This document shows, piece after piece, positions 1 through 13,800 of a stretch of 41,256 nucleotides of DNA. The position numbers and the translations under genes are program-made. The first letter of the stretch is position 1, and the number at the start of each line of letters is the position of its first letter. The DNA lies in the NCBI GenBank assembly GCA_008931825.1, contig QXVZ01001233.1:1-41256 (forward strand). The letters are read 5' to 3'. Under the pieces are notes generated by a model. The model ran no database searches, was not told the origin of the DNA, and worked only from the letters and a program-made list of their open reading frames with translations. This DNA is from Phallusia fumigata (Eukaryota; Chordata; Ascidiacea; Phlebobranchia; Ascidiidae).

Positions 1-241
1 CCGAATAGTTGCAGCTTCTATTTGTGCTGGTTGGTTCAAGATATAAAACAAAATGATCACTTTTTGTAGAAAAAAACGAAAAATATATATAAGACAAGAC
101 GGCGTAAAGTTATACTGTCGATTCGATTGAATACAAACATATTACCTCATCATGTGCAATACCATACGCTTCACAAAACGCATCATAATCAGTAAGTTTG
201 TGTTACAATCCCTTTAAATTAGGTACAACAAGAAGAACAAG

Positions 242-353
242 AAGATACAAGGCAGTGCTTGTGTGTAAAACATTTTCCACGTTTCGACAAACGCTGTTGT
301 CATTATCAGGAAACGTAAAAAATGTTTAACACACAAGTACTGGCTTGTATCTT
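242..353. repeat. foldback (hairpin) element, MITE-like
   Basis: Bases 242-284 and 311-353 are inverted copies of about 43 nt with roughly five mismatches, separated by a 26-nt loop. The arms contain CACACAAG and CTTGTATCTT. A related half-element lies at 11593-11660, where the loop sequence also occurs in the opposite orientation. This fits a small non-autonomous foldback or MITE family. No target-site duplication was identified. Confidence 0.6.
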
Positions 354-485
354 CGTATTGCGACTATTTAAAACCGTGAATTGTGTAGTTAAGATTTTGC
401 AAATTAAACAATGTAGTTTTTTCGCTGTGTTTTGGGTAAACACATCCGCCGTGCCCAAAATTTAGATGCGTCGTCGACAGCGGCG

Positions 486-517
486 TGACGTTTCAGACAG
501 TGACGTCGATATGACGT
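486..517 (+). promoter_or_regulatory. cluster of three CRE-like TGACGT motifs
   Basis: TGACGT occurs at 486, 501 and 512, all on the + strand within 32 bp; the middle one continues as TGACGTCG. ATF/CREB-type bZIP factors bind TGACGT(CA). The cluster lies about 1.3 kb upstream of the integrin start codon, so a regulatory role is only a possibility. Confidence 0.3.
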
Positions 518-1305
518 AAACGAGTTTGCTATGTTATGTTTACCGTTCGATTACTAGTCAGGGACGGTGGGTGAATCGCGACATTTGGTGATAGTTAAAA
601 AAATTGGCGCCAATACCGTTGTCACGTCAACTAATAGATGCAGCAGACAGATTTGACCTTTAACTAACAAAGGCAAGAGAGCTTTGACAAAGCAGTAGTT
701 AGTTGATCAAACAGGGATAGTTGCAAGGAAATTGTAGATATAGAGATAATTCCATTCTTTTATTCTTTAACGTATACTAGATACAGAGCCAAGGACGTAG
801 ATGCCGATCGTGTTAAGATGAATCGATTGTTAGCGATTTCGATTTGAGTGGTCATACGTTTTTAAGCCGGGTCGAATATGCTGAGAAGTGAGCTCAATAA
901 CCTTAAGTTTCGCAGATAAACTATAAAGTGTTTTGGTGAAATAAAACGGACCGTATCGGAATCAAATTATTAACACGAGAGTTCTAATAGGGTGAAATTA
1001 AAAATATCAAACACCAAAAACATCAACGACAATGTATTTTTTACAGTTTTAGAAAGACAACAGTGGTAAAAATTGCACACATGTGGTGGCGGCGTCCTTA
1101 ACAAGAAGCTACAAATGAGATTAATATAGCACCCTGTGCTCACACGAACAATGCAGTGTTTTTGTTTTCAGAAACGAACATTTTATTGAAGTCGACATGT
1201 ATTATGCTTGTTGTGATGACGTAGCGCGGGCTTATGAGGGACAAGCGATCAGCAAGCGGAAATGGTTCGTGGGTTAAACCGGATTATAAGTGATGATCGC
1301 GTATT

Positions 1306-1512
1306 AATAAATGATGATTTTAATGGTCACACAAAGGTCGCATTATCTTTATTGGGGGTACTGGGTACTTTGCGTTTGTGATCTTTGTGTCGTTCGTACT
1401 TGCATAGGGGAAATAACCGAGTAACTGCAGTTCCACAAACACATCATTTCCTCTATCATTTTGAGCAGTAATAATGAATGATGATTGTTAACGGTCACAC
1501 AAAGGTCGGATT
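1306..1512 (+). repeat. pair of ~40-bp direct repeats
   Basis: Bases 1306-1345 and 1473-1512 share the pattern AATGATGATT, then GGTCACACAAAGGTCG, then ATTA, with few differences. The copies are 167 bp apart, upstream of the integrin gene. They may be a local duplication or a small dispersed repeat. Confidence 0.5.
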
Positions 1513-1831
1513 AACTTAATTAAAACTTGATCAGTATGTGGAAAAAGTGGAAAAGGATTAACCAACATCATGGGAACATTTTATCAAATCACTTTTATAG
1601 GTTGAGATTTACGTTCCGTTATAACTTCCAAGTTTTCGCCGAAATCGTTCATTTATTCTCCGGTTCCGCCTTGAATGGCGCCGCCGTTGAGGACCACAGA
1701 TTTAGAGGTTGCTGTAATCCATTCAATAGTTCTGAGCTGAATATCACTGAATCGTTATGCTAAGTTCACAAAACCGTTTCATAGCTTAATTTCTTCCAGG
1801 TTTTGATGGTTGGGTATATTTGTAGCCAGTC

Positions 1832-4800
1832 ATGAATGTTCTGTGCTTTTTCGCAACTCTTTTCACTATTCTGAAAGTCAGTTTACAACAAAACATTGAG
1901 ACCAGGTCCGTTGCCATAGTAAAACCGTCAATTACGTCATCACGAGGTTTCCAATACGGCGCTTCAATCGCCGTAACAAGAGCGAGGTGAGTTGAATAAA
2001 AAAAATTGCGGAAAATTTTAAAGATTTGTTGATTTTCATTTTTGTCAGCATCGATGTTTTTATTTATTCCAACACATTTGGAAAACCGACAAACCGCTTG
2101 ACCGTCTTGTCATTCGAAATGTTGCGTTTTTAATGTAAATGTTTTCTTTTTTCGCAAATATGCGAATGAATTAGCCAACAATCTATTTTGACGTGCATGC
2201 AACCAACCACCGACACTACAACTTATAAGGGGAAATCATCATAGCTGCATCATTTCGTTTTTGGTGTTCAAGTCAATTGCTCGTGTTTTACCATTACCAC
2301 TTTTCTCAGTCAGCCTTCAGTCTTATTCATTGGTGCACCCAACTACGGGAATTCCCCCACCGCGACACAACCAGGCGCCCTGTATCGTTGTGAATCTAAC
2401 TCATTCGCGACCGGAGTGACGTCATGCGATGTCAGAATCGCGACAGGTGAGTCATAAAACGCTTGTCTGCTGCCGTTCCTACCGTCTCATGCGTGATTAC
2501 TCGATTTCAGGCAAGTCTGGAGCGCTGGGACTTTCATTGGAGAGTATTAACAACAGTCGACAAGTCCTCGTAAGTTGCATTTAGTGTTTTTTTGTGAATG
2601 GAATAATATTATGTATAATTTGAACCCCATTTTCAAAACGCTCGACCTCATCAGTTTAACAACTAAATTAATGTGTAAACTACTTGTTGAGTTTTCTTAA
2701 ATATCGGCCTTTCCTACGCAGAAGCGAATTAGTCATTAATAGTCAGATACTGTTTGTTTTCTGTCGTACTCACTGCCGTTAGCATGTTCAATATTTAAAA
2801 AAACGCGCATTCTATTATATCGCAAACGCAACACAATTCCATTTTTACTTACCTCATGCCTAATGATTGTATGGTTGGTGCAATCAGCCTGCTGGTTTAC
2901 ACGATTGGATGCTGCGCAATCAGCCGCTTGTGCCTCTGGCTTCAACGTTCCATCGCCTGAAACGCGCTTTCTCGCCATGCGCGCTTTTTCCAAGTGGCCT
3001 CTTTTCCTGCAACTGTTGTAAAACAGAATGTTTAGGCACACTAGGACGAAAGGGACGGTGTAACGGTCACAGATTTTTTATGGTTGATCCATGTGAAAAC
3101 TGTTGACAGCAATATTTGAGTTAGAAGAACCCTTATTGACAACTTTGTCATGTTTCCACACATAAAGCTACCTGAAGCGTTTCCTAAACTTCAAGTCCTG
3201 TTACCACAACAACATTCGGCATATGTTATAGAGATATAGACCATAGATTATTGGCCTTCGAGCGCGAAAAAGTATCAGATTTACAGTTACTGAACATCCC
3301 TTTTGTTTTTTTCAATCCGAAACGACTTAGAATATTCACCTTTCTTTTCGTTTGGCGCATCATTTATCCATAAAACACTTCCATTTGTTGACAATAAGAT
3401 TTCCACATGATTTCCATTCTATCCTCCTCCCGCTGTAACACGCCAATCTTCTTTATTTAAACGGCGGATTACCTCAGGTAAACTAGACCTTTCATTCAAG
3501 ACGGACCTGCGAAAATGAAACCCATTAAAGCGTTTCAAGCGGCTTTTATAGCAACGCAAGGGATTGTGGGTAACGTAAAAAATGGTAACCGCACGTTATA
3601 TTGTTACAGATTGTGTTTTGTTGCATCTCTTAACATGCGGAAAGTAAATGCTTTAAAAAGTAGTAGCAGCGTTTTTGTTATAAACCTTGGAAAATTACCT
3701 ACTTAAAAACTTCGAGGATTAAATTATGCATAAAATTCAGGCGAAATTAAACAATTTACACGATTTCACGAATTACTAAAAAAGCTTCCTACTCGTATGG
3801 GCCAGCGATAAAAAATAAACAAAACACTGAACTATGCTATCGCACTAAAGTGATAAAACCCCAGTAAGGCTGCAAAAGGGGTTTACTGAATTAGAGTAAA
3901 CCTTTCAGGCCTTTACATTTAGCAAGACGTGGGCAAAGCAAATACACCCTGTGTTGGGATTTGAACCCAAAGAGGAAGTTACCAACTCTGCCACAGATGC
4001 TAGGCGGTGTGCCTGCCAAAAGTTGCTAACACCACTGTCTGGTGCATGCTGCAGATGTCAGCTTAGGGAGTCGACATTTTGAGAGTGATAAAAGCGTACA
4101 TTATTACACCTACCACGGCTTTAGCTATACGGGGCTTGGAACACAAATTATAACCTACTTTTGCAGGCTTGCGCACCGAAGTATAGTTACCAATGCCCAC
4201 ATGGTAACCTTGATCCATGGATGTTGGGAGCTTGTTACACCGCCGATACCTCTGCTGTGGAACTGACTAACCCATGTCAAGCAAGTAAGGTGTAACTCTG
4301 TCAACATAACACATCATCACCGTAGACATTCAGCTATCACTAGGATGTCAAGTTATTACTAGTTATGTGTTTTGTTGAGGTAAATTGGCAACTGATTTCA
4401 TGTAACAAAGTGATCTTGACACATCGACCTGATAACTGAATGTACAAAAATGAGTCTCTGTCAATTGCATTGGTTCAAAGTTTTTTACCGAGTAAACCTA
4501 TCAGCTTTGGGTACAAAATTTTTAGTCAAATATTGCTTTATAGGAATTGACAAATGTTTCTAGATTCCGTTTGTCCGAAGCTAGGCAAGTTAACAGTTGA
4601 CATTATGTTTGTCGTCGACCAATCTGGAAGCGTGCTTACGACGAACTTCAAAAAAGCTTTGCAGTGGATTACCAGAGTAGCCAGTGGCTTCAGGTAAAAA
4701 CATTTCACTTTTGTTTGGAATTGAAAATACCTGACAGGAAGGCTAAAAAACACAAACATTGCCCTCAATTGTCTTGACAGGTCCAAAATTTATGAATGGT

Positions 4801-7800
4801 AGTTTTTGGTAACTTATTGTGAGTTTTTAAGAACGTGGGTTTTTTTCAGGCTAATGAAAGTTTTCATAAAACGTTGTAGCCAAATTAAAAGGTACTTGCT
4901 AACACTAAAAGACTGTTATTTGTTGCAGTTCATTCATTGACAGCGGAAATGTTCGAGTTGGCGTCGTTAAATACAACGACTTTGCTTATCTATCGGTCAG
5001 ATTGGCAAAAAGAAACTTTGCTTCCTTGTCCAGTAAGTTAATGTGCAAAATAATCCCACGATATGGCCATAAACTTAAAAAACGACAAAATTTCAGCCAT
5101 GGTGCTTCGTATAACCTACGGTAAAGGTGGCACGAGGACTTATCGGGGAATTGACAGAGCTGTGGCGGAGTTTAAAGCGGCGAAAACCAGCGAAAATATT
5201 CCGAGACTCATGATCGTGATGACAGATGGAGTTTCTTCAGGACCTGATGAGGTCAGGATTTCAGCAAACGCCGCCAGGTTGGAACTAGAATATTTTTCTA
5301 AATTATAGGACATGTAACGTAACGTTTTCTATACGGCGCCATGTTACAACTCATAAATTGGCGCACGACGTATCGGTGTACAATTATTTGTTTATTTTTA
5401 TCCTCCGTAGACGGGACAGCGCATGAATGTGCTATCTGCTTTATTTTAGTTTCGATGGGTTTTTAGAAGTTACTTCGGACCAACCCAACGGGTTTCACTG
5501 GGTAGAATCAAACTTTCTTGCCGAAGGAAACATAGGCGACAGAAAAAAAGATTTTTTTAATATAAATAAACTGTTGCTAAAGGGCATTGTATGAATTTGC
5601 CATTAGAGTCTTTATTAATCCGGTTGTTATTTCTATTGACAAGGGTTATGATTATAGAAACTGTGAAAATTAAAGTCTCATAGAGGCGATAACAGTTTGC
5701 AAATTACCTCTGAATAGAAACTACGAGTCAAGCCACAAAACAAATGCCTTTTAATTACCTGGTAGGGTCAGAAAATCGCACCCAACACAACTAATCGGCT
5801 TTTTGTGTTCGTTAGAGCCGCTGGGATTACGGTGGTAGCGGTTGGAATTGGTGCAGGCATCAGACAATCTGAACTACTGACCATCGCTGGCCAAGACGCA
5901 TCTCATGTGCTTGAAGCAAGTAATTTCGACACCTTGAATCAGATTCTCGACACTCTAACCGTAGTAATACAACAAACTGCTTCAGTACAACTCGAAGGTA
6001 CAGATTTATTGTATGTGGAAGAAATTTGACATGTCACAGACTTTTTTTAATGTAATTTGTAATACAGGTTCGCTGGGTAATTCAACATCGGAACTGACAA
6101 ATTGCCAGTTGGGATTTTCTACTCATCTATCCAAAGTACGTGTTATCTTTGCCTTGTATAATTAAGTCTGAAACCTGGTGATTTCCAAAATTGTCTGCTT
6201 GGCTATTCACAAACATTTATTCGTAACAAGTACATTATGGTACTTTTAAGTTGTTAGGTGACAGTCACAAGTTAAAAATGTTTTGCTTTTATCTGCATTA
6301 TCAAGTATGTACATTAAATACCAGTTGCCAAGTTGTAACATTATTTGCATCCAGGTTGGCAAAACTATGATCGGATCAGTCGGTTCATACGATAGAGCTG
6401 GCTCGTTCGCTTTGTATCAATCTAATGTAGACCCCAAGCCAAGTCTACTCAATCTCACCAGTTTGGAAACGATTATAAAGCCAGAAAATATAACTCACTT
6501 CAGGGAATCGTACTTAGGTAAGTTTTTTTCCTAATTAAGTTGTCTTAAAAGAAGAATTATCTTACAAAAACGGAAGCAACACGATTCAGAACCGGCAGTC
6601 TAAACCTGTGGTGGAGTTTGAACCCTGTACAGACTCTTATACGACAGATCTGATTCGACCCAATGTTTACACAAATGTTTGCTATTGTAAGCAAACATGC
6701 AATAATGCGACTGCATATCATTCATAGTTGAAAATACCAACTTTAGTTTTTTGTGTGTAAATTTTATTCTATGTCATGTCGAAACATTGTGTACAATTTT
6801 AGGTTATTCATCTGCAAGTGGAAATCTGTTTGGTGGATCTGATGAGTATGTTGTTAGCGGTTCACCTCGATATCACTCTAAAGGACAGGTGAGAAAAAAT
6901 CTAAACTGTTTGCTTCGTTTACAAGCTCTTAAGTTTAATTGCTCAGTATAAGAAGGAAATTTATAAACACCGGACACGGACTTGAAGAATAGCGTAATTA
7001 TAAATACGTAACTGCCAGAGAACTTGTATGTAGTGAATACATTTTAATGCAAACGTTTCAACAATCGCTGTTGTCATCATCAGTGCAGAAGGGAGTTTGA
7101 TACTCCATTTAAGTAGTTGATGCTCCAAAACTTTTATGAGCGCACATGTTTTGGAGGCACTTTACATTTGATCAGGTTGTGATCCTGCAATCCTCCGAGA
7201 TCCAGCATCCCTCCTCCAGCTACTACACTCTTCATCCTCATGGGAAGACGTGGCAACTTGGAGGATACTTCGGACATTCTGTGTTGTGTCTTGATGTGAA
7301 CGGGGACTCTTATGACGACTTGCTTGTGTCTGCTCCGCTCTACTCGGGGCAAATTAGTTTCGATCAAGGAATAGTGTTTCTTTACATCAACGACCCAAAC
7401 AACCCAGGACCTCTACAATGGGTAAGTTTGTGTCTTAAACGAAATTGCAATCGGTTCAGATGCGTGAAGCAAAACGTCAAACTAAAATATGTCCATAAAT
7501 TTCACAGTCATAAAAACAACTAAACATGTCTCTTTTAAGAACTTTTTGGACCACCATATTTTTGATGAGAACCAAAATCCGATTTGCGAACAGTCAGAAA
7601 CAATTTTACAAAACCGAAATGTAACTGATTTCTTATTAATATGTCTTCGCATATTTGACTTTGACAGCCTATGTACTGTGATTAAATATGGCAATGTGAT
7701 GTACTAATGAAGTGTCGGCACGTTTGAAAAGTTAGTTCGACAAAAGGTCTACTACACAATGGCGCTCACGCATTACTGCCATCATCACCATGACCAGAAT

Positions 7801-10800
7801 TTATTCTAGCCTGTAGTAGGGTTTGAACCTCCCGAAGGGACGTTTAGGCGTACGCAGTGTGGAAGACAACGTGGATAAACGTAGAAGTTAACGTTTGTGT
7901 GCAACTGCCTTTGAGACACAACTTTCCGATTTGAATTTCAAATATTTTTGCTAATCATCTGTTTTCCATTGCCAGCAACCACCTGCACACGTTCCAACGG
8001 TTTTACACGGTAGCATTGCCAATCGGGCGCGTTTTGGATTGTCAATGGCAACTGCCGGTGACGTCGACCAAAACGGCTACAGTGACGTCATTATCGGGGC
8101 ACCCGGCGAAGCTATGACATCATCCAGCAGTGGTGCGGTCTATGTGTATTATGGAAGCGCTGGCGGTTTGTCGGATGAGCGCAAGCAGGTGATACGTTGA
8201 AGTGGATAAATCGTTGTCGGTGGTTTATGGCTGAAAAGTGCCCGGTTCAAAGTTCAAAGTTCAAACTTCGCTTTCAAATACATCTAAATTAATTTTGGAC
8301 GTTAAAAAAAATCAGGAACACAAGAAAAGGACTGAAAAAGTAGCTTAATAAACAAACATAACTGTCAACGAGCTTGTGTGCGGTGAATTCGTTGTAATAC
8401 AAACGTTTCAACAATCGCTATTATTATCATGAACTAAAAATTCACTATATACAAGCTCTCTAGCAGTTATGTTTTTAACAAAAAAATAAGCTCTGTGTGA
8501 ATAAACAATAAAATTAATGCTGCATTTTGCAGAGAATCGAAGGGAGCTCTGTAGCGCCATCTCTCGTTAACTTTGGTTACGCCATCGGCAAAGTGCCACG
8601 TGGCGGAGCTGACGTGGACAACAATCAATACCCGGACGTAGTGGTTGGAGCGCCATCTAGTGACAAAATCGTCATACTTCGTTCGCGGCCGATCTTTGAC
8701 GTTACGGCCAAAGTGACCCTCCACCCCCCAACTATTGACGTCATCAGATGTCTTAATAACGTGAATTCGGTGTGTGCGGTGTTTGAGACCTGTGTGAGGG
8801 GAGTTGGTAGGGTCGGGGGTTCGAATCTCAACTTTGGTAAGTGTCTGTGGTTAGTTTTAAGTCTATCTAATAATAATGTTATAATTGTCTGTTTCACGTG
8901 TGAACGCTTAAGCGAGCAAACTGTTGGGATTTAAGTAAACGTATTTTGTAAAGCAACGTTGTATGATATAGTTAACTGCAATAAAACCATTTTAAACTGT
9001 AATCAGTCATAATTACCCATACAAAATATTTTTTAACATACGATTTAAAATGACTTTACACGCAATCGATTAACATTGCTTATGTTTTCATTTTATGTAA
9101 ACTGTAAAGATTTGTAAAGTCAATGTAATTGGTAAAGCATTAGCAAGAACCATTTGGCATTTCAAATCTACTAAATGCGCTTGACAACACGAAAAGTAAA
9201 ACTCAATCAAGGCTTACTTGAAGCCTCCCATAAGTAGTTTCGTATTTCTAGATATGGTGACGAGTCTCACAATGGACAGCGGTTATGTTACTGTCGGTAG
9301 CCCAAGAATCACGATCGTTGGAAACAGCACGACAGACCAAACACAATTAGTTACATCGGCACAGAGCTGTCGAAACTACAGCATCAAGTTAAATGTGAGA
9401 AGTAAACATATGAGTTCACTTTTCTTTGCCTGTGGCGTCTTAAAGGGTGCTTCCATCACTTTTGCCCCTTTTGTGACCCCCTTTCGCACAAACCCTTGTA
9501 ATTACAGTGAACCTGCAGCGCGTTCAACCTCGATTTATCATTTGTGCCCTTAACTTTTCTGCGCCCCATAACGTCCTAACATTGCGCAGCAGCTACTTCC
9601 GGCTTGGTGATTGATTTAGTGCTACCGTGTCGCTACGATTTCTTTCACCAAGCGAAATAAACTCAACTCAACTCAACTCATTATTGCTAATTATTTTGCA
9701 CGTCCCACTTTTCACATGAATACAAATAAAGGTTTGTAAAACAGTAGCGAAAGTGCCCCCTACAAATTGTAGCGATAGTGCCATTCCAGGGGTAGAACAG
9801 GACACCTTTAGGCACTAGAAGCTCGATTTCGGGAGTCACTGCTCTTAACCATCATGTATCTTGATCAACAGGTTGCGGAATTTCAACGAAAAGGAAGCCT
9901 CAATTTACCTATCAGGGTCACGTATACTTACGACTTTCCGCCACAACACAAAAACAATCATCTATCCGAAATTCTTGATCCCCTGAAACCAAACGTGGCG
10001 TACGCTGATTGGTTACTCGATGAAGGTTGCTCGGGAAACAACGCGTCATGCATGAGTGACCTCAAACTTGACGTTGTATATTCGTAAGTAACAGTTTATT
10101 TGTAAGTGTTTCATATCTGATTTTAATTTGTTCAATTCGTGTTCAGGATTCCACAAGGAAATCAGTTTTATGTCATCAAAACTGGGGAGGAGGTGCTGAC
10201 GATCAGCGTAACCGTTGGCAACCTTGGACCCGATCACGTGTTTTCGACAAGATTCGAAGTTATTTCGCCAATCTTGGCAATAAGCCAGGTGGGGCAATGC
10301 AAAAAATTTCCTGAAAAGGAACGTTGCTCACAATATTATATGGTCGTTAAAGATGTATATTTTTGACCACTTTTTAAATGCATTGCCTTTTGTAAGATTC
10401 AACAAATTTTTAAAACAATTTAACTCGAAATTAGAGAACAGTCTATTTGAAACAGGAACTGACGATACCAATGTGGGCGAAATATAGAATCCTAATGTTT
10501 GATACCGACAGATTCTGTGAGCATTTGAGACGCTCAAATTTCAAAATTTTCACTAATTTATGCAGTGATTGTTGGTAAACTTGACGGCTGTTGAAGGTGT
10601 TGACATTGCTTACCCAGAACATTCTCATATTTAGTGTACTTAGTATGTTTTTTAATGTTCACGTTTGGTCCAAAATATTGACTTTATTTTAATATACTTG
10701 CCTTAAACAAAGGTGGTATCAACATGTGCGGACCTCTTATCAGCGGAAAGCACGAGCGAAAAATATGTCCTGGCCCTGAAGTCACCTGGTTCTATCTTGT

Positions 10801-13800
10801 TAAATGGGGGCAAGGTAACCAAAAACGTTTTGCAAATTTATTACAACTTACCACATTTTGTCCTAACCTAAAATGATTAAGATCGTTTGTCGATCAAGTT
10901 GGTTTTTTGGTGATGTGACTGACACGTCAAAAAATGCGTCTAATGACGTGGTGTGTGCTTTTTTTTACCATGTAAACTTTGTGCAGCAGATTTAAGATTT
11001 AAGATTGTTTTGTAGCTGCTGTATCTAAACACTTCTGTTACTAATTGCAGTGCAAAGTCGATCTTCTTTATTCCTTTAAACCTCTGACGAGAACCGCAAC
11101 AACATCCAAGTTGTCCATACAAGGTCGAGTCTACTCAGGGTAAGCTGAAACAACAACCAAACAAGTTTACTAGCGTTCTTGGTAAACTTGCTTTTGATCT
11201 TTCCAAGATACGAGAAAATGGTCGACCCCGAACCTGCAAACAACATATTTCAGTACAACCGCAACCTTATGTATGATGTCAATCTGGTTTTAAGCAGGTA
11301 ACTCGGTTGAGTGTGTCGCCTGAGTGTGAGTTGTTTTAAAACAATATATAGTGCTAAAGTGTCATTACCTCCAAACTTAATCCATTAGTTTCAAAAAATT
11401 TTGCAGTTGATGCATTTTTCATTTGTTACGGCCCACTAAGCACACCTGAATGTGTTGTTTCCTAACTCCAGAGGCGGAGTCTCAACACTTACTCGCTAAA
11501 ACACCTACTAAAATTACTTCTCAACCAATTTTCGGTTGACTACGGCGCCACGCACGCAGCAGTTTGAGAATCAACAATACATTGTTAAGTTCCTGATGAT
11601 GACAACAGCGTTTGTCGAAACGTAGAATATGTTTTACACACAAGTACTGGCTTGTATCTTCCCATTGTTAAGTTATTCTTAAGATGCAAGTCTCAAACCA
11701 CTTATGATGACTTTTTACTGCAACGTTTTTTTAGTGAGACTTGTCGTTGTTATGCACTGTATTTGGATTTTCGAAACGTCTTGAGATGTGTCTGCATCTA
11801 TGTCGAGCTTATCTTGCTATATATTGAATTATATCACTGATATACCATTAAAATGGACAAATTGTGTTGTTTACAGTCAATCAACTCAGGACATTTTGCT
11901 TTTCAATCATTCTACGTCACGTCCTTCCATTTATTCTCTAAACGATCCGACTTTCTACAAACCGATAAAACACAAATTCAAAGTAAGTCGAGGGCTAAAT
12001 TCAATGTACCAGCTGAAGTAGAATTTTTAAACTACTAAAACTCATCAACGTTTTTTAGGTCTACAACACTGGATCAAACCTGCTGTCGGCAGCACGGTTA
12101 ACATTTCGATGGATGTCCGAAACCAGAACCGGATACAAGCTACTTTATTTATACGATTTGGTTTGCTCGGTAAGCTGGACACAAACGAATCTTCTTTGTA
12201 AGGTTTTATGTTGCCAACGGGGTCGTGTGGTTAACAGAGTGGTTCCTTAATCTTTTTTGATGGATTCCCCCTTTTGCTTATTGTGGAACTTTTTATTTCT
12301 CCCCTAATAGACAGGAAGTGATATAAAGGAACGTTAAAAGGTTTAGAACCACTAAGTCAATCTAAAAAGAAATCTTCTCATCGTAAATACCTTGACCATA
12401 AAGTGGAACCACTGGGTTAGCGCAACCAACTTGAACTCACAGGGTTGCTGGTTCTAATCTAGCGTCAATCTTTAGTCCATATTTTTCACGAGATTCGTAG
12501 CCGGCGAGCTCCTGAGATTACATTCTGGTCAAGAATTTTTGAGTTGTATATGTCTGCCGTCAAACTATTGGGCCAAGTGCTTATCCTGGTGTACTATGAT
12601 TCTCTCAACAAGAAAATTAGGAGCATCGCGCTCTAATTCTGTGGAATGTAATGGATTGAACCAAAATAAAAATTGCCAACTTCCTAAAATAGAAAATCTA
12701 AATCGACCACGTATGTTTTCGGTAAAAATATTTGTGTTTTGTGTTTTTCAGCCTCCCTCCAAGTGCGTTTGCGAATTTGGTAACAAGGTCAATAGACTGG
12801 GGATTCCCCTAAACAACGACACCTCTTTCAACCATTCGCTTCGTTTCCCGACGTCATCCGAAGTTGAACTTCCACTTAAACCGGTAGACCACCTTAACCA
12901 TAGAAGTGTAGATTAAATTAATGGCTGTTTCCTTTCGTTACCTTTTATGTATATCATCCCTTTTTACACTTGACCCAAGTTATTTCAAGCTGACGCTATG
13001 AATTAAATTGCACATAACTTGTAAGCCTTTAAATCTCTTATATGTTAAAGCTTTGTCAACCAAACCCATCTTGTTTCTGTTTCTATCAACACAGAACTGC
13101 AAAGACGTAATTTGTTGGATGATAGCATGTCACGTGACTGACTTGACGGCGTTTACGTCACTGACCATTGAAGCGAGCTTTGTCGTTTGGATTCCTTCCC
13201 TTGCGGCGGTGAGTAAACTTACATTATTATGTCAAATAATCTGATATTAGAAGTAATACCACCCATATTTCAACCTAGGCGAAAAATAAATTGTTTCAAC
13301 TCATATGTTATATTGTTTTGTTACTGGCAAGATATTGTAATGCTAATCTAGACCAGCAAAGTTTATGACCAGCATTTAATGTGAAGAAATATCCACTATC
13401 TTAAGAAGCAAGGCAGGACATTGTGACTCCATTTTCGGGTTTACTTTTATGAAAAAGGTTAATGTTTCATTATTTTTAGGCAAACTTTGAGAGTTCACTG
13501 ACTTCAAGCATAATGATTGACCCTACGACGTCCCCAGTTTTGCCCCTCGTCACTTACTACTCCGAGGTAATGAAGAACTGATATTCAATCAAGTGACAGT
13601 GAACCTCTTTGGAAAGTTTTAACAACTTTAAGCATTTAATTATATATACCATGTTTGAACACATTTGTTCCAGGCATCAACCACAGCAAAAGCCTATGTA
13701 CCACCAGAAGATCTTCCAAATGTCCAGAACGGTTTAAACATTGGAGCAATTATTGGTGGAATATTGGGAGGACTTGCACTAATGGCGATATTAGTCTTTG

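Larger units (their letters stand above)
1..1831. other. upstream non-coding region with short repeats
   Basis: I see no convincing exon here. Open frames are short and lack in-phase splice partners. The region holds a foldback element near 242-353, three TGACGT motifs at 486-517, and two roughly 40-bp direct repeats (1306-1345 and 1473-1512). The integrin start codon follows at 1832, so the last few hundred bases probably include its promoter and 5' UTR. I cannot place a transcription start, and no clear TATA box stands out at a useful distance. Confidence 0.5.

Noticed and set aside
3515..3706. 63-codon open frame in integrin intron 3
   Set aside because: No integrin-like sequence and no in-phase splice sites; the flanking exons at 2569 and 4167 already join in phase without it.
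12884..12916. Extending integrin exon 23 to the stop at 12916
   Set aside because: A GT donor at 12884 leaves phase 0, matching exon 24 at 13095, and gives continuous integrin sequence.
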